Shown here piece by piece: positions 35,009-42,612 of a stretch of DNA of 64,000 nucleotides (within the stretch, counting starts at the first letter, position 1; each line of letters opens with the position of its first letter). The notes under the pieces are model-generated. The model saw only the letters and a list, made by a program, of their open reading frames with translations, ran no database searches and had not been told where the DNA came from. The stretch spans positions 124,001 to 188,000 of the forward strand of contig JAJCJJ010000001.1 of assembly GCA_020555865.1 (NCBI GenBank). The letters run 5' to 3'. Made by a program: the position numbers and the translations under genes. The stretch comes from a bacterium 210917-DFI.7.65. GTDB lineage: Bacteria > Bacillota > Clostridia > Oscillospirales > Oscillospiraceae.

Positions 35009-35145
35009 TGCTTGCACCTCCTGACTTTCTTGCTTAATACCACAAAAATAGGGACCGCTTCCGCATCTCCCGCACCTGGTTGGAATGGCTGCTTATACGG
35101 CATGTTCCGATCAGTAAACGGGTTTTGGACAGAAGCGATCCCCAT
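34942..35145 (-). CDS. Weak open frame overlapping the mazF start
   Basis: 67 residues (MGIASVQNPFTDRNMPYK...), overlapping the first 67 nt of the toxin gene in another frame. Its upstream position is where an antitoxin would be, but it has no good ribosome binding site and no antitoxin-like DNA-binding motif. It may be chance or a remnant. Confidence 0.2.
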   Translation of the reverse strand: MGIASVQNPFTDRNMPYKQPFQPGAGDAEAVPIFVVLSKKVRRCKQWKHTAKRTSAGVISTMQTCGR

Positions 35146-35640
35146 AGCTTCTGATATTAAGACTTCACATTTGTGTTGTCTTCTGCTGCGCTCGTATTCG
35201 ACACTACTTCCCCAAGCGCAAAAGCCTGCGCCACTGGCACTGGCTCCGTAGGGCGACCATCTGAACCGCGGCTGGCTTCACCGCGTCATGGGACTCTCAC
35301 CCCCGGCAGGATCTCTGTCGGCCGCCCTCATTGCTTGATCCCCATTTCGGTGGGGGCTGTGACTGGACGGAAGTATCATTATCCCTGGCGGAGTCATTGC
35401 GATACAGCTTGCCACAGGCTGTTTTTTGGACGGATGGACCCGCTTAGCACCTTATTTGGCCGTCGTTGATAGAGGGGAAATCTGGCAGGCTGTCATAACC
35501 GAACAAAAATGTATAGGTGACTTCGTTTGCAGCCTGTACCAGAACCTCTACAGGTGGTCTTGGCGCATCCTCCAGCGTCGCTTGCTTTTTTCAAAAGCCC
35601 CGCCAGGAAAGTATTCAGATAATCGGATATTTGGTTTTCA
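35146..35640 (-). ncRNA. Non-coding, repeat-rich stretch; candidate structured RNA
   Basis: No open frame is convincing. On the minus strand it contains several short hairpins, for example GCGG...CCGC (near 35265), CCCC...GGGG (near 35345) and GCGCA...TGCGC (near 35220), and a GGGGGTGAGAGTCCC segment (near 35300) of a kind seen in group II intron domain I. No reverse transcriptase or intron 3' end is present. It could be an intron remnant, a regulatory leader for mazF, or a transfer-related site. Confidence 0.35.
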
Positions 35641-35644
35641 AGGA

Positions 35645-35674
35645 ACAAGTGAGAAGCAGTTCCTTCTCGCTTGT
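35645..35674 (-). terminator. Hairpin after the sigma-like gene
   Basis: ACAAGTGAGAAG (35645-35656), 6-nt loop, CTTCTCGCTTGT (35663-35674), one G-U pair; about 40 nt after the stop of the minus-strand sigma-like gene. Confidence 0.55.
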
Positions 35675-35712
35675 ATAGGGGAAGATGTCGGCATTTTAAT
35701 AACCCTCCAATT

Positions 35713-36153
35713 TCAATTTTCTAAAAGTTTTTTCAAAGACTTGAGAATACGGACTTTCCGCTTATGCACTGCAAGCTGTGAAACGCCAATCTCTCTTGCA
35801 TAGTCAAGTTCACTTTGTCCCTTAAAAAACAACCCCTGTACCAATGCCTGATCCGCAGCAGGCAACGCTGAGATCGCTTGGTACAGGGCCTCTTTCTTCA
35901 TTTGTTCAAGGATGATGTGTTCCGGGGTGTTGATAGCGTCAATAAACTCCCGGAAATTTTCATAGGCACCATCCTGACTTCCAATCATCCCACTCGTCTG
36001 GATCTCATGGTCAAAAAAGCTCTGATCATTGTCCTTGATGTTCCACCGGGTTCTGCAGTAAGTGCGATAGACCTCCTCAGTCACCATGACTTCTTCATAT
36101 TCCCGAGTGCAGGTGTTAAAAACAATAAGGGTAAACTTCCCGTTGGATTCCAT
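35713..36153 (-). CDS. Sigma-70-like regulator of the mobile island
   Basis: 146 residues from the ATG at 36153 (GGAGGAAAGG upstream). The C-terminal half resembles sigma region 4: ALPAADQALVQGLFFKG, then the helix-turn-helix LDYAREIGVSQLAVHKRKVRILKSLKKL. The N-terminal half is short and poorly matches region 2. Such proteins are common in Tn916- and Tn1549-type elements, where they help switch on transfer functions. It could bind DNA without acting as a true sigma factor. Confidence 0.75.
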   Translation of the reverse strand: MESNGKFTLIVFNTCTREYEEVMVTEEVYRTYCRTRWNIKDNDQSFFDHEIQTSGMIGSQDGAYENFREFIDAINTPEHIILEQMKKEALYQAISALPAADQALVQGLFFKGQSELDYAREIGVSQLAVHKRKVRILKSLKKLLEN

Positions 36154-36183
36154 GTGCCTTTCCTCCAAATTTCAAGATTTTGA

Positions 36184-36469
36184 TGGCGAATCAAAATCTT
36201 GAGATCAGGGGTACTTGGCAACATAAGCCTCCCAGCCCATGCCGGCCCTCCCAATGCCGGGCAGAAAAATAGCCGGGGACGCATTTCTGCATCCCCGGCT
36301 GATCCCCGCCGCCATATTGCGGCAGGAATACAGCGGGCCGGGACACTTTACAGCGTCCCGGCCCTTATCAGCTGGTCCTATTCATTTTTTCGCATACCTG
36401 CCACTGTACCGAGTATAGCAGAGGCAAAGTCGGAAGGGAGTAGGGATTTCGTCGGTTTTTCATCGGGAA
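36184..36469. repeat. Intergenic region with strong inverted repeats
   Basis: AGCCGGGGA (36271-36279) pairs with TCCCCGGCT (36292-36300). GGGCCGGGAC (36335-36344) pairs with GTCCCGGCCC (36355-36364). No gene is present between the two regulator genes. The hairpins could be attenuators or terminators before the sigma-like gene on the minus strand. Confidence 0.6.
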
Positions 36470-37012
36470 TCAGTCGGGATAAAGTCGGGGCATCTCCAAT
36501 TCTTCCTGAAGTTCCGGCACAGCATAACCAAAAAGGCAGAGGGACAATAAGAAGATCGCCTCGCGCTTCCGGTCATAGAATACGCTTCGCTCCATATTTA
36601 ACTCATCCAGCAGTTCCTTTTCTGTGCTGTTGAAACGGTGGATAAATTGTTTTGTCAAGATCTCATAGTAAAGTTCCCCTCGGTCAGGGTATCGTTTCAG
36701 GCGGAGAAGGGCACGGTCGATCACATCCACCAGCATCCGGTTTTCCATCACGCAGCAGACCCGTTCCTCAAACTCCTGCAGGTCCATATCCGGGGCGAAG
36801 CTTTGCAGATAGATAAGCCCGGTATCAGCGTTCTGAGCGCCCAGCTCCCAAGCATATTCATGCAGTTCTTCTACCCGCTCACTGAGGACCCACACCACAT
36901 CCCGGTAGATTTTCAAAATCAGCTTTACCCGGTGATAGGCCAGCTGGCTGTCAAATCCAAGGGTCGCCATCTGCCTTTTACATTTCTGCACAGTGGAGCT
37001 TTCTTTTCTCAT
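36470..37012 (-). CDS. ArpU/DUF1492-like transcription regulator
   Basis: 180 residues. The first two thirds are helical and charged (YHRVKLILKIYRDVVWVL). The last third has a helix-turn-helix resembling sigma region 4 or ArpU (ELLDELNMERSVFYDRKREAIFLLS). ArpU-type proteins act late in phage or transfer modules. Family assignment is tentative. GGAGGAGA lies just before the ATG, and a palindrome GTTCGC-6-GCGAAC sits right upstream, so it should respond to the XRE repressor. Confidence 0.5.
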   Translation of the reverse strand: MRKESSTVQKCKRQMATLGFDSQLAYHRVKLILKIYRDVVWVLSERVEELHEYAWELGAQNADTGLIYLQSFAPDMDLQEFEERVCCVMENRMLVDVIDRALLRLKRYPDRGELYYEILTKQFIHRFNSTEKELLDELNMERSVFYDRKREAIFLLSLCLFGYAVPELQEELEMPRLYPD

Positions 37013-37028
37013 GCCATTCTCCTCCCAT

Positions 37029-37046
37029 GTTCGCTAAACTGCGAAC
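37029..37046. promoter_or_regulatory. Palindromic operator, site 2
   Basis: GTTCGC-TAAACT-GCGAAC, a perfect 6-6-6 palindrome. It overlaps the last codon of the ImmA-like gene and lies 17 nt before the start of the ArpU-like gene. The same motif lies before the XRE gene. Confidence 0.7.
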
Positions 37047-37729
37047 AAAATGCATACAACAAAGCCTGTGAACATTGGTGCGGCTGCGCCCCTCTCTTTA
37101 GGAGGGGGGGCTTGCCGTACCAACCTTATTGTTTCCAACCGAATACGCATGGCCTGCTTGGAGACTTGGAAGATCTGAGCCATTTCCGCAACCAGTTGCT
37201 CATTGCTTCTGCCTGCACGCAAACGGTAAAAACTTCTTTTGATTTGCGGCAGGGGCATGAGGAGAGCCGTAGCCAAGGCATCCGCCTGCCATTCGACCAG
37301 ACCGTGGCTTTCATCCAAAGATGTCTTTCCTTCATAGGCAGCCACATCGCCTGTGCCGGAGTACAGCTTCTGGTGCAGGACCCAGTGTCCCAATTCGTGA
37401 GCACAGGTGAACCGCAGCCTGCCGAGGAGCCTGTCCACACAAAGCCGCTCCTCCACCAAGATCGTTCCGGCTTTGACGGCGATCAGGCGGTAGCGTTTTT
37501 CATCTTGGTCGTATAAAATGGCCGCTCCTTCATCAAAAATCGTTTCCCCAAGGATGCTCCCGTTTTTGCGTAGGCAATGATATTCCAGAGTTAGATCAAA
37601 TTTGGTCTCTATGATAGTTTCAATGGGGACTGCCTGGGGAGGCCCGTCCAACAAAACGGGATCATACTCTTGCAGGATCTTCCGTCCAATGGTTTCAATT
37701 GCGTCCAATCGATACTTTGGTACAGACAA
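37034..37729 (-). CDS. ImmA/IrrE-family metallopeptidase
   Basis: 231 residues. Zinc peptidase motif CAHELGHWVLH (HExxH) with a downstream glutamate in LVEWQADALATALLMP. In ICEBs1, ImmA cleaves the repressor ImmR when the cell is under stress or lacks the element; here the XRE gene lies 12 nt upstream on the same strand. The last 25 residues (PPPKERG...FTGFVVCILFAV) look unlike the family and end inside the operator at 37029. They may be an altered end after recombination. Confidence 0.85.
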   Translation of the reverse strand: MSVPKYRLDAIETIGRKILQEYDPVLLDGPPQAVPIETIIETKFDLTLEYHCLRKNGSILGETIFDEGAAILYDQDEKRYRLIAVKAGTILVEERLCVDRLLGRLRFTCAHELGHWVLHQKLYSGTGDVAAYEGKTSLDESHGLVEWQADALATALLMPLPQIKRSFYRLRAGRSNEQLVAEMAQIFQVSKQAMRIRLETIRLVRQAPPPKERGAAAPMFTGFVVCILFAV

Positions 37730-37741
37730 GAAAATCCCCCC

Positions 37742-38101
37742 TTAGTTCTGGCGGTTCTGCAGCATTTCCATAAATGCCTTCCATTCCTCATCGGTAGCAT
37801 CTACTTCCTTTGCCACTCTCAATGCTGCACGGACAATGTCATGCTGGCGGATATAGTCAGGCAGATCGGCCGGAACTGTCTGCCTGGAATCTGCGGCCAG
37901 ATCCAGCAGCATTTCATGCTCCTGCTTATCCAATTCCAGAAAAGAAGAGATACGCTCTACAAACGCTCCCTCTGGCGCCGGCCGGCGTCCCTGCTCAATA
38001 TCACACAGGTACCCATTGGAGATACCGAGGTGTTTCGCGGTATCCCGGAGGTTTAATTTGGCCTCTTTGCGCCGTGTGCTGATGAAAGCTCCAAAGGTCA
38101 C
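37742..38101 (-). CDS. XRE-family repressor, ImmR-like
   Basis: 119 residues. The N-terminal helix-turn-helix (about 5-62) reads RRKEAKLNLRDTAKHLGISNGYLCDIEQGRR. A helical C-terminal part follows, perhaps the dimer and ImmA-cleavage region. It is probably the repressor of the island's transfer genes and of itself. GGAGGGAG precedes the ATG. A promoter and a near-perfect copy of the GTTCGC-6-GCGAAC palindrome lie upstream, and the ImmA-like protease gene follows 12 nt after its stop. Confidence 0.88.
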   Translation of the reverse strand: MTFGAFISTRRKEAKLNLRDTAKHLGISNGYLCDIEQGRRPAPEGAFVERISSFLELDKQEHEMLLDLAADSRQTVPADLPDYIRQHDIVRAALRVAKEVDATDEEWKAFMEMLQNRQN

Positions 38102-38122
38102 TGGTCTCCCTCCTTCATAGAG

Positions 38123-38140
38123 TTTCGCTGGTTTGCGAAC
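38123..38140. promoter_or_regulatory. Palindromic operator, site 1
   Basis: TTTCGC-TGGTTT-GCGAAC, differing from site 2 by one base. It lies between the -10 box and the start codon of the XRE gene, where bound repressor would block transcription. Confidence 0.7.
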
Positions 38141-38151
38141 ATCTTGTTTAT

Positions 38152-38180
38152 ATTATAGCCAGTACATCCGTTCGACACAA
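38152..38180 (-). promoter_or_regulatory. Promoter of the XRE-ImmA unit
   Basis: Minus strand: TTGTGT (38180-38175), 17-nt spacer, TATAAT (38157-38152). A GTTCG half-site lies within the spacer. Confidence 0.75.
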
Positions 38181-38198
38181 GGATAAAAAAGGAAACGA

Positions 38199-38232
38199 AG
38201 GCCAGGTGTTAAAATTCCATAACACCTGGCCT
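38199..38232 (-). terminator. Terminator of the WYL regulator gene
   Basis: AGGCCAGGTGTTA (38199-38211) pairs perfectly with TAACACCTGGCCT (38220-38232), 8-nt loop. Read on the minus strand a T run (CCTTTTTTATCC) follows. Confidence 0.85.
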
Positions 38233-38237
38233 CTGCT

Positions 38238-39200
38238 TTAGAGAAAGCTGCGGGCGATCCGCTTCATTTCTTCTACACACTCTTGGGGTGCTATAATCTG
38301 AATCCCGCCCATAAATTTGAATACCCAGCCGTAAAAGGTGCCGCTTGGGTCGACTTCAATGTTTGCCGTAAAGTGTTCCTCGTCATATGTACGGGTTGGC
38401 ACAGCTTCTCCATAGTGGTCTATGATGGTTTTCATCAGCTTGTTCTCACAGAGCAGTTCAACAGAAACTGTGCGGTCAGCAGCAAACATATCAACGATCT
38501 TGTTGGTGTAGCCCGCCACATCAAAGTCTTCATCGGGTGTAAAGCCGGAGGGAAGTATCTTGATCCCTGACAGGCGGTCTACTCGGAAATGGGCCATCCG
38601 CTGGTGTTTGTGAGAAAAGCAGATCAGGTAATAGTGGTCATTCTTCCATTCCAAAGCGTAAGGGTCCAGTTGATAGAGATAACCGCCATGTTTGAGAACT
38701 CGTTTTTTCTCGGGCGTATATTCATAATACTGGAACTGGATCTGTCGCTTTTCCAAGATCGCCGTTTGGATGGCATCAATGATGTAATAGACTTGCTCGT
38801 TGTCCGGTTTCACCCGGCTGGACAGGCTGGCGAGCTGCCGAAGCTGCTCTGCCTGATGTGTGCTGGTCAGACGGCATAATTTCTGTACCAGTTCCTCGGA
38901 TTTCTTGGCAGAGATGATCTTCGAGGATGCTACTGCGTCTGTCAACATTTTCAGTTCTGGATACTCAAACAGGCGGCTTCCCATAAAATATTGGTTTTGG
39001 GTACTCTTGGCCACCACAATATCAATTCCTGCATCAATCAGCGCATTGGTATCCGCGTAAACAGTCTGCCGCACTGCCTGAATTCCTTTTCCATTCAGAT
39101 GGGCAATGATGTCAGATACTGTGGCGGGATGGTTTTCATCGGTCTGCTCATAGAGAAACCGGAGTAATTCCAGTATCCGCATATTTGTTGAATTCTGCAT
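38238..39200 (-). CDS. WYL-domain transcriptional regulator
   Basis: 320 residues. An N-terminal winged helix-turn-helix (about 6-70, RILELLRFLYEQTDENH...VSDIIAHL) is followed by the WYL ligand-sensing domain (about 140-230, with YALEWKNDHYYLICFSHKHQRMAHFRVDRL). A WCX-type C-terminal part follows (about 240-320). WYL proteins sense nucleic acid or nucleotide ligands and often control defence genes. It lies directly between the transfer-control genes and the immunity array, so it may regulate the array. GAGGTG lies upstream of the ATG. Confidence 0.88.
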   Translation of the reverse strand: MQNSTNMRILELLRFLYEQTDENHPATVSDIIAHLNGKGIQAVRQTVYADTNALIDAGIDIVVAKSTQNQYFMGSRLFEYPELKMLTDAVASSKIISAKKSEELVQKLCRLTSTHQAEQLRQLASLSSRVKPDNEQVYYIIDAIQTAILEKRQIQFQYYEYTPEKKRVLKHGGYLYQLDPYALEWKNDHYYLICFSHKHQRMAHFRVDRLSGIKILPSGFTPDEDFDVAGYTNKIVDMFAADRTVSVELLCENKLMKTIIDHYGEAVPTRTYDEEHFTANIEVDPSGTFYGWVFKFMGGIQIIAPQECVEEMKRIARSFL

Positions 39201-39228
39201 ACTTCACCTCCTCGATTCTTAAAATGGC

Positions 39229-39369
39229 CTATTTTGTATGATGTCCAGCCCCAAAGACCAGGAACAGGGCAACCGCACAGAGAAGCAGGCCAATCCAATT
39301 TCGATCCATAATCAGCTTGATTACTGCCACAAGCAGCAATCCGCCCACCAGGAGCACAACGCCGTTCAT
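39229..39369 (-). CDS. 46-residue membrane protein
   Basis: ATG at 39369, directly after the stop of the DUF4261 gene (TGAATG). Two hydrophobic helices (NGVVLLVGGLLLVAVIKLIM and NWIGLLLCAVALFLVF) and an AGHHTK end. No family recognised; the start depends on coupling to the DUF4261 gene since no ribosome binding site is strong. Confidence 0.55.
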   Translation of the reverse strand: MNGVVLLVGGLLLVAVIKLIMDRNWIGLLLCAVALFLVFGAGHHTK

Positions 39370-40248
39370 TCAGCGCCCTCCCGAGGCATGGTTCCCCATG
39401 TGGATGTCCAGCACTTCTCTGGGCGGCTGAATCAGAGCGTCCTCATACTGGCACTTCCACTGAATTTCCCGGCTCATCCGGCCATCCGCTACGCCGTCTA
39501 TCGTCTCCCCATCCTCAATGGGGTTGTCGTTCGCCAGAATATACGATGCCGCATTGTAGGCGTGGTTCACCACCCAGTTTGGGTCCATGCCGTGGAAATG
39601 GTACTGGAGGTCCGGCAGGAACAGGGTGCTCATGCCCACCGTGTCGATGAGCATATCTTCGGTGCCCTCGATGTTGAAGAAACGGACATTGACGCCAAAG
39701 CGGATGAAGCGATCCGGGCCTTCGATCTGATGGGAGCGCACATCCTCTGCTAGAAACAGCTTGCCGCAGTTCTGGAAGTAGAACGCCTCGCAGGTGGGGT
39801 ACAGCTCCGCCAGGGCGTCAAGAAAGTCGGCGTCCAGGTTGGCCCGCTCCAGAGCCGGAAGCGCCGCCGCCAGCATATCGGTGGCTACGACATGATACCG
39901 ACACTCCCGGAAGATCCGCTCCCGGTCCTCTTGGCAGTCCCACATCTGGCTCATGAGAAAGGCGTCAAAGCCTTTTCCCTTGAACTTGTCGCATTTCATC
40001 ACCATCAGCTGTACCGGGCACTTGCCGTCCTGAAATTCCGCGATATGCTCCTGTGCGGCAAAGCCAGCCATTTTTTTATCATAACAGAAGCACTCTGTTG
40101 CTCCGATGTGTTTCCCCATTACGGCAGTCATTTTCTCTTTGTCCGGCATGGGTACCGGTTCTTTGAACAGCATTTGTATGAGATAGGGGCCTCCGGGCTG
40201 GGGGCCTTTTTTGTCGTCCAGGTTTTGCTGGAACACTTGATTGCTCAT
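39370..40248 (-). CDS. DUF4261-domain protein, probable immunity protein
   Basis: About 292 residues from the ATG at 40248 (GGAGGAAA upstream; it overlaps the previous stop as ATGA). The domain has YLIQMLFKEPVPMPDKEKM, later FLMSQMWDCQ, a long alpha/beta core and VDTVGMSTLFLPDLQYHFHGMDP. DUF4261 proteins are found in loci that protect against polymorphic toxins and are not enzymes of known activity. A related DUF4261 module lies inside the 1863-residue protein at 50350, so two forms are kept in one array. Confidence 0.75.
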   Translation of the reverse strand: MSNQVFQQNLDDKKGPQPGGPYLIQMLFKEPVPMPDKEKMTAVMGKHIGATECFCYDKKMAGFAAQEHIAEFQDGKCPVQLMVMKCDKFKGKGFDAFLMSQMWDCQEDRERIFRECRYHVVATDMLAAALPALERANLDADFLDALAELYPTCEAFYFQNCGKLFLAEDVRSHQIEGPDRFIRFGVNVRFFNIEGTEDMLIDTVGMSTLFLPDLQYHFHGMDPNWVVNHAYNAASYILANDNPIEDGETIDGVADGRMSREIQWKCQYEDALIQPPREVLDIHMGNHASGGR

Positions 40249-41129
40249 TTGGTTTCCTCCTTCTTGTCCGGGAATAGTTTCCACCGGAACTCCAGCTCTT
40301 TCTGAACGAACTCTTTCGGCAGGCCACGGGGATTGGCGATGAGATACCATACCCGAAAGGTGCGCTTCTTCGGATCTGTTTCCTGTTGGTAGAGCTGATA
40401 GCCCGCCTCATCCTCCTGCGTCCACTGTCCTGTCTGCCGCTTGGCCTGCACAAAGGGTTCCACCACCTGATCCAGTTCCTCTCTGGTGCGGCTCGAGGCC
40501 CAGGCGTGATCCACATCATTGGCGTGGGAGAGGTGGAACAACATCGAACCCATCCAGTTTTTGGCCTTGTGTTCAGGCGTTCCGCGCAATTCCGCCTGAC
40601 GGTGGTACTCCACCAGTTGCTCTGGTGTTCCGTACCGTTCCACCATTTGCTCATCCACATGAATGCACCAGCTGTAATCCTCCGGCTGGATAAAGGGGGC
40701 GCAGACCGTCTGGAGCGCCTCTGCTGAGTTCGCCTCAAAGCGGTCGATAAAGTCGAGGTAGCGGGCTTTGAGCAGGGGCAGAAAGGTGTCCAGCAGCCCG
40801 GTGTTCAGCCGCAGGTCCTCTGTCAGCATCCGAAAGAATGAACCGCCTGTTGTCGGTTCTATTTTGAAAGAGTAGAGCCGGTCATCTCCCTGCTTTATGA
40901 TACAGGTGAAGCCCACCTCCACATTTCCATGGCCGATTTCGTAGTCTATGTAGTTGTAGCGCCTCCGGTCAAACCATATCTGATAGGTCAGCCCGTTTTT
41001 CATTTTCTTTTTGAAGTCGCCTTTTTTCAGCCGCTTCCAGTCCTTTTCCTCCAGGCCCAGGCCGCTCCATAGGTAGTCCAGAAGCTCCTGAAATATATCT
41101 GCCGGGCGTTTTTGCTCCACGGTCTCCAC
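40245..41129 (-). CDS. Hypothetical protein of the immunity array
   Basis: 294 residues; unrecognised. The first 100 residues look alpha/beta (DIFQELLDYLWSGLGLEEKDW, then TYQIWFDRRRYNYIDYEIGHG), the middle is helical (LLKARYLDFIDRFEANSAEAL) and the end is charged. No signal peptide or membrane helix. Its stop overlaps the DUF4261 gene as ATGA, so the two are co-translated. Likely an immunity protein by context only. Confidence 0.6.
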   Translation of the reverse strand: METVEQKRPADIFQELLDYLWSGLGLEEKDWKRLKKGDFKKKMKNGLTYQIWFDRRRYNYIDYEIGHGNVEVGFTCIIKQGDDRLYSFKIEPTTGGSFFRMLTEDLRLNTGLLDTFLPLLKARYLDFIDRFEANSAEALQTVCAPFIQPEDYSWCIHVDEQMVERYGTPEQLVEYHRQAELRGTPEHKAKNWMGSMLFHLSHANDVDHAWASSRTREELDQVVEPFVQAKRQTGQWTQEDEAGYQLYQQETDPKKRTFRVWYLIANPRGLPKEFVQKELEFRWKLFPDKKEETK

Positions 41130-41146
41130 CTCCTGACGAATCCTCC

Positions 41147-41923
41147 TTAATAATCAAGCAGGATAGGTACCTGCTGTTCCTCAGCAAACCGCATGGCCCG
41201 CCAGAACATGGAGAAGGCGAACTTGGCAAGGGATTGGGTGTCATACTGGGTGTGTTCCGGGATGTCTGCCTTGCTGTACTGTCCATCTGAGTCTACGGTT
41301 CCGTCTACCGGGTATCCCTCCGTGTCTGCCCAGCCAAGGATGGTATCCTCATCGGTCTGCCACGCCAGCTGGTTCAGCTTTTCCAGCTCCTTCCGCAGTC
41401 CGCCCAGGGTGGCGATCATCGCCTGATCATCGGTGGGCAGAGGCGCCTGAAATAAGAAGGAATCCGCCAGAGGCAGCCACCAGGTAGCCCCACGGAACAG
41501 GGACCACACCCGCTCCTCGTCCGATGCAAGACGGGCGACCAGGGGATGCTCTCCGAAGTTCCAGTCCTTCTCTACAGTGGGGGGCACCGGCTCATCGTAT
41601 GTATGGCAGGCGGCCAGCAGCAGCATAGCGCCGAAGGCATCCCAATCCGGCTTGTCGGTGTAATAGGGCTTCTCATTATCCTCCGGCCAGGGGGCGTAGG
41701 GTGGCTGGCCTGGCTGAGAAATGGCGTTCAGAATCTGATCCCGCCAGTTCTCCACCGCTGCCTGAACCTCGGTCGGGGACAATTCCTCGTCGTCGGCGGG
41801 TTCCTCATCCGGGGTGATGCGGTTGAAGGAATATCCGTTTTCCTCCGCCCACTGCTGAACAACAGTTTTCCAGTTGTGAGAATAGTACCGGGTCAGCGTC
41901 CCGGCGTAGATGTCAAGTCCCAT
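41147..41923 (-). CDS. Hypothetical protein of the immunity array
   Basis: 258 residues, very acidic and Trp-rich. It begins MGLDIYAGTLTRYYSHNW, a start shared in my recollection by several hypothetical proteins of Clostridia immunity loci. It contains a DEEPADDEELSP acidic stretch. No membrane helix or signal. GGAGGAATCACT lies before the ATG. A toxin-binding acidic surface is a reasonable guess, since many RNase toxins are basic. Confidence 0.6.
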   Translation of the reverse strand: MGLDIYAGTLTRYYSHNWKTVVQQWAEENGYSFNRITPDEEPADDEELSPTEVQAAVENWRDQILNAISQPGQPPYAPWPEDNEKPYYTDKPDWDAFGAMLLLAACHTYDEPVPPTVEKDWNFGEHPLVARLASDEERVWSLFRGATWWLPLADSFLFQAPLPTDDQAMIATLGGLRKELEKLNQLAWQTDEDTILGWADTEGYPVDGTVDSDGQYSKADIPEHTQYDTQSLAKFAFSMFWRAMRFAEEQQVPILLDY

Positions 41924-41947
41924 AGTGATTCCTCCTTTTCTGCTTGG

Positions 41948-42253
41948 TCAAAGCCGTTCCAGGGTACAGTCGTGCCCGGAATGGTCTGTATCCAAAATGA
42001 TTTCCACAATGGTGTCCATAGTCTCTTTTCCGAGATTACGGATGCTTTTTTCATAGGCCAACCACTGGATGTGGATGGGCTGTCCATACTCATGCCGCCC
42101 GAAACCTCCCCGGAGAATATCGTTAAAAGCGTTCAGGTTCCGACCGATCTTCCAGTCCAAACCAGAGGTGAATACCCGCTCCACCTCGTTATAAAAACCG
42201 GCCATGTTAGAAAAGCGGCGACCATCGATGGTGAACACCTCTCTCATGCCCAT
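41948..42253 (-). CDS. Barstar-like RNase inhibitor
   Basis: 101 residues, the usual barstar size. It shows the family pattern FTIDGRRFSNMAGFYNEVER, then the helix GLDWKIGRNLNAFNDILRGGFG, and an Ile-Trp strand (IHIQWLAYEKS). Barstar covers the active site of barnase-type RNases with acidic helix residues. The ATG at 42253 lies within the overlap with the upstream gene and has AAAGGAG 8 nt upstream. An RtcB ligase gene lies two genes upstream in the same unit. Confidence 0.85.
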   Translation of the reverse strand: MGMREVFTIDGRRFSNMAGFYNEVERVFTSGLDWKIGRNLNAFNDILRGGFGRHEYGQPIHIQWLAYEKSIRNLGKETMDTIVEIILDTDHSGHDCTLERL

Positions 42254-42594
42254 ATAAACGGCTCCTTTAAGTCATATTTCTCCATGATCTTATTTTCCAA
42301 GGCTTCATAGGCATCCATATCCTCTGGCTGCGCTGGAATATCCTTTTGCCAATAACCGTTCCCATAGTAGAAAAACATAGCCCAGTAATAAGGCAGGTCA
42401 TGGCTGAATATCGCCACTCCCAGGGCATCGGCCACTGGCTCTGCCAGCGGTGAGCGTTCCACGATCTGGGAGGCTTCCTCATAGGAGATCCCCACCAGCT
42501 CCACCAGCAGATGCTTCACCAGTTCACAGAAGCTGTACTGGTTGAATATGACCTGACCATCCTCATCTTTGAACACAAGTCCATCTCTCACCAT
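42244..42594 (-). CDS. Hypothetical acidic protein upstream of barstar
   Basis: 116 residues, acidic, with aromatic clusters (PYYWAMFFYYGNGYW). No family recognised. Its stop overlaps the barstar gene start, so the two are made together, and it may be the partner or a second immunity protein for the same toxin. ATG at 42594 has GGAGCAG upstream. Confidence 0.6.
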   Translation of the reverse strand: MVRDGLVFKDEDGQVIFNQYSFCELVKHLLVELVGISYEEASQIVERSPLAEPVADALGVAIFSHDLPYYWAMFFYYGNGYWQKDIPAQPEDMDAYEALENKIMEKYDLKEPFIWA

Positions 42595-42612
42595 GGTATT
42601 CTGCTCCGTTTC

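Noticed and set aside
35146..35640. Complete group II intron
   Set aside because: Only one short resemblance to domain I is visible; domains V and VI and an intron-encoded protein are absent.
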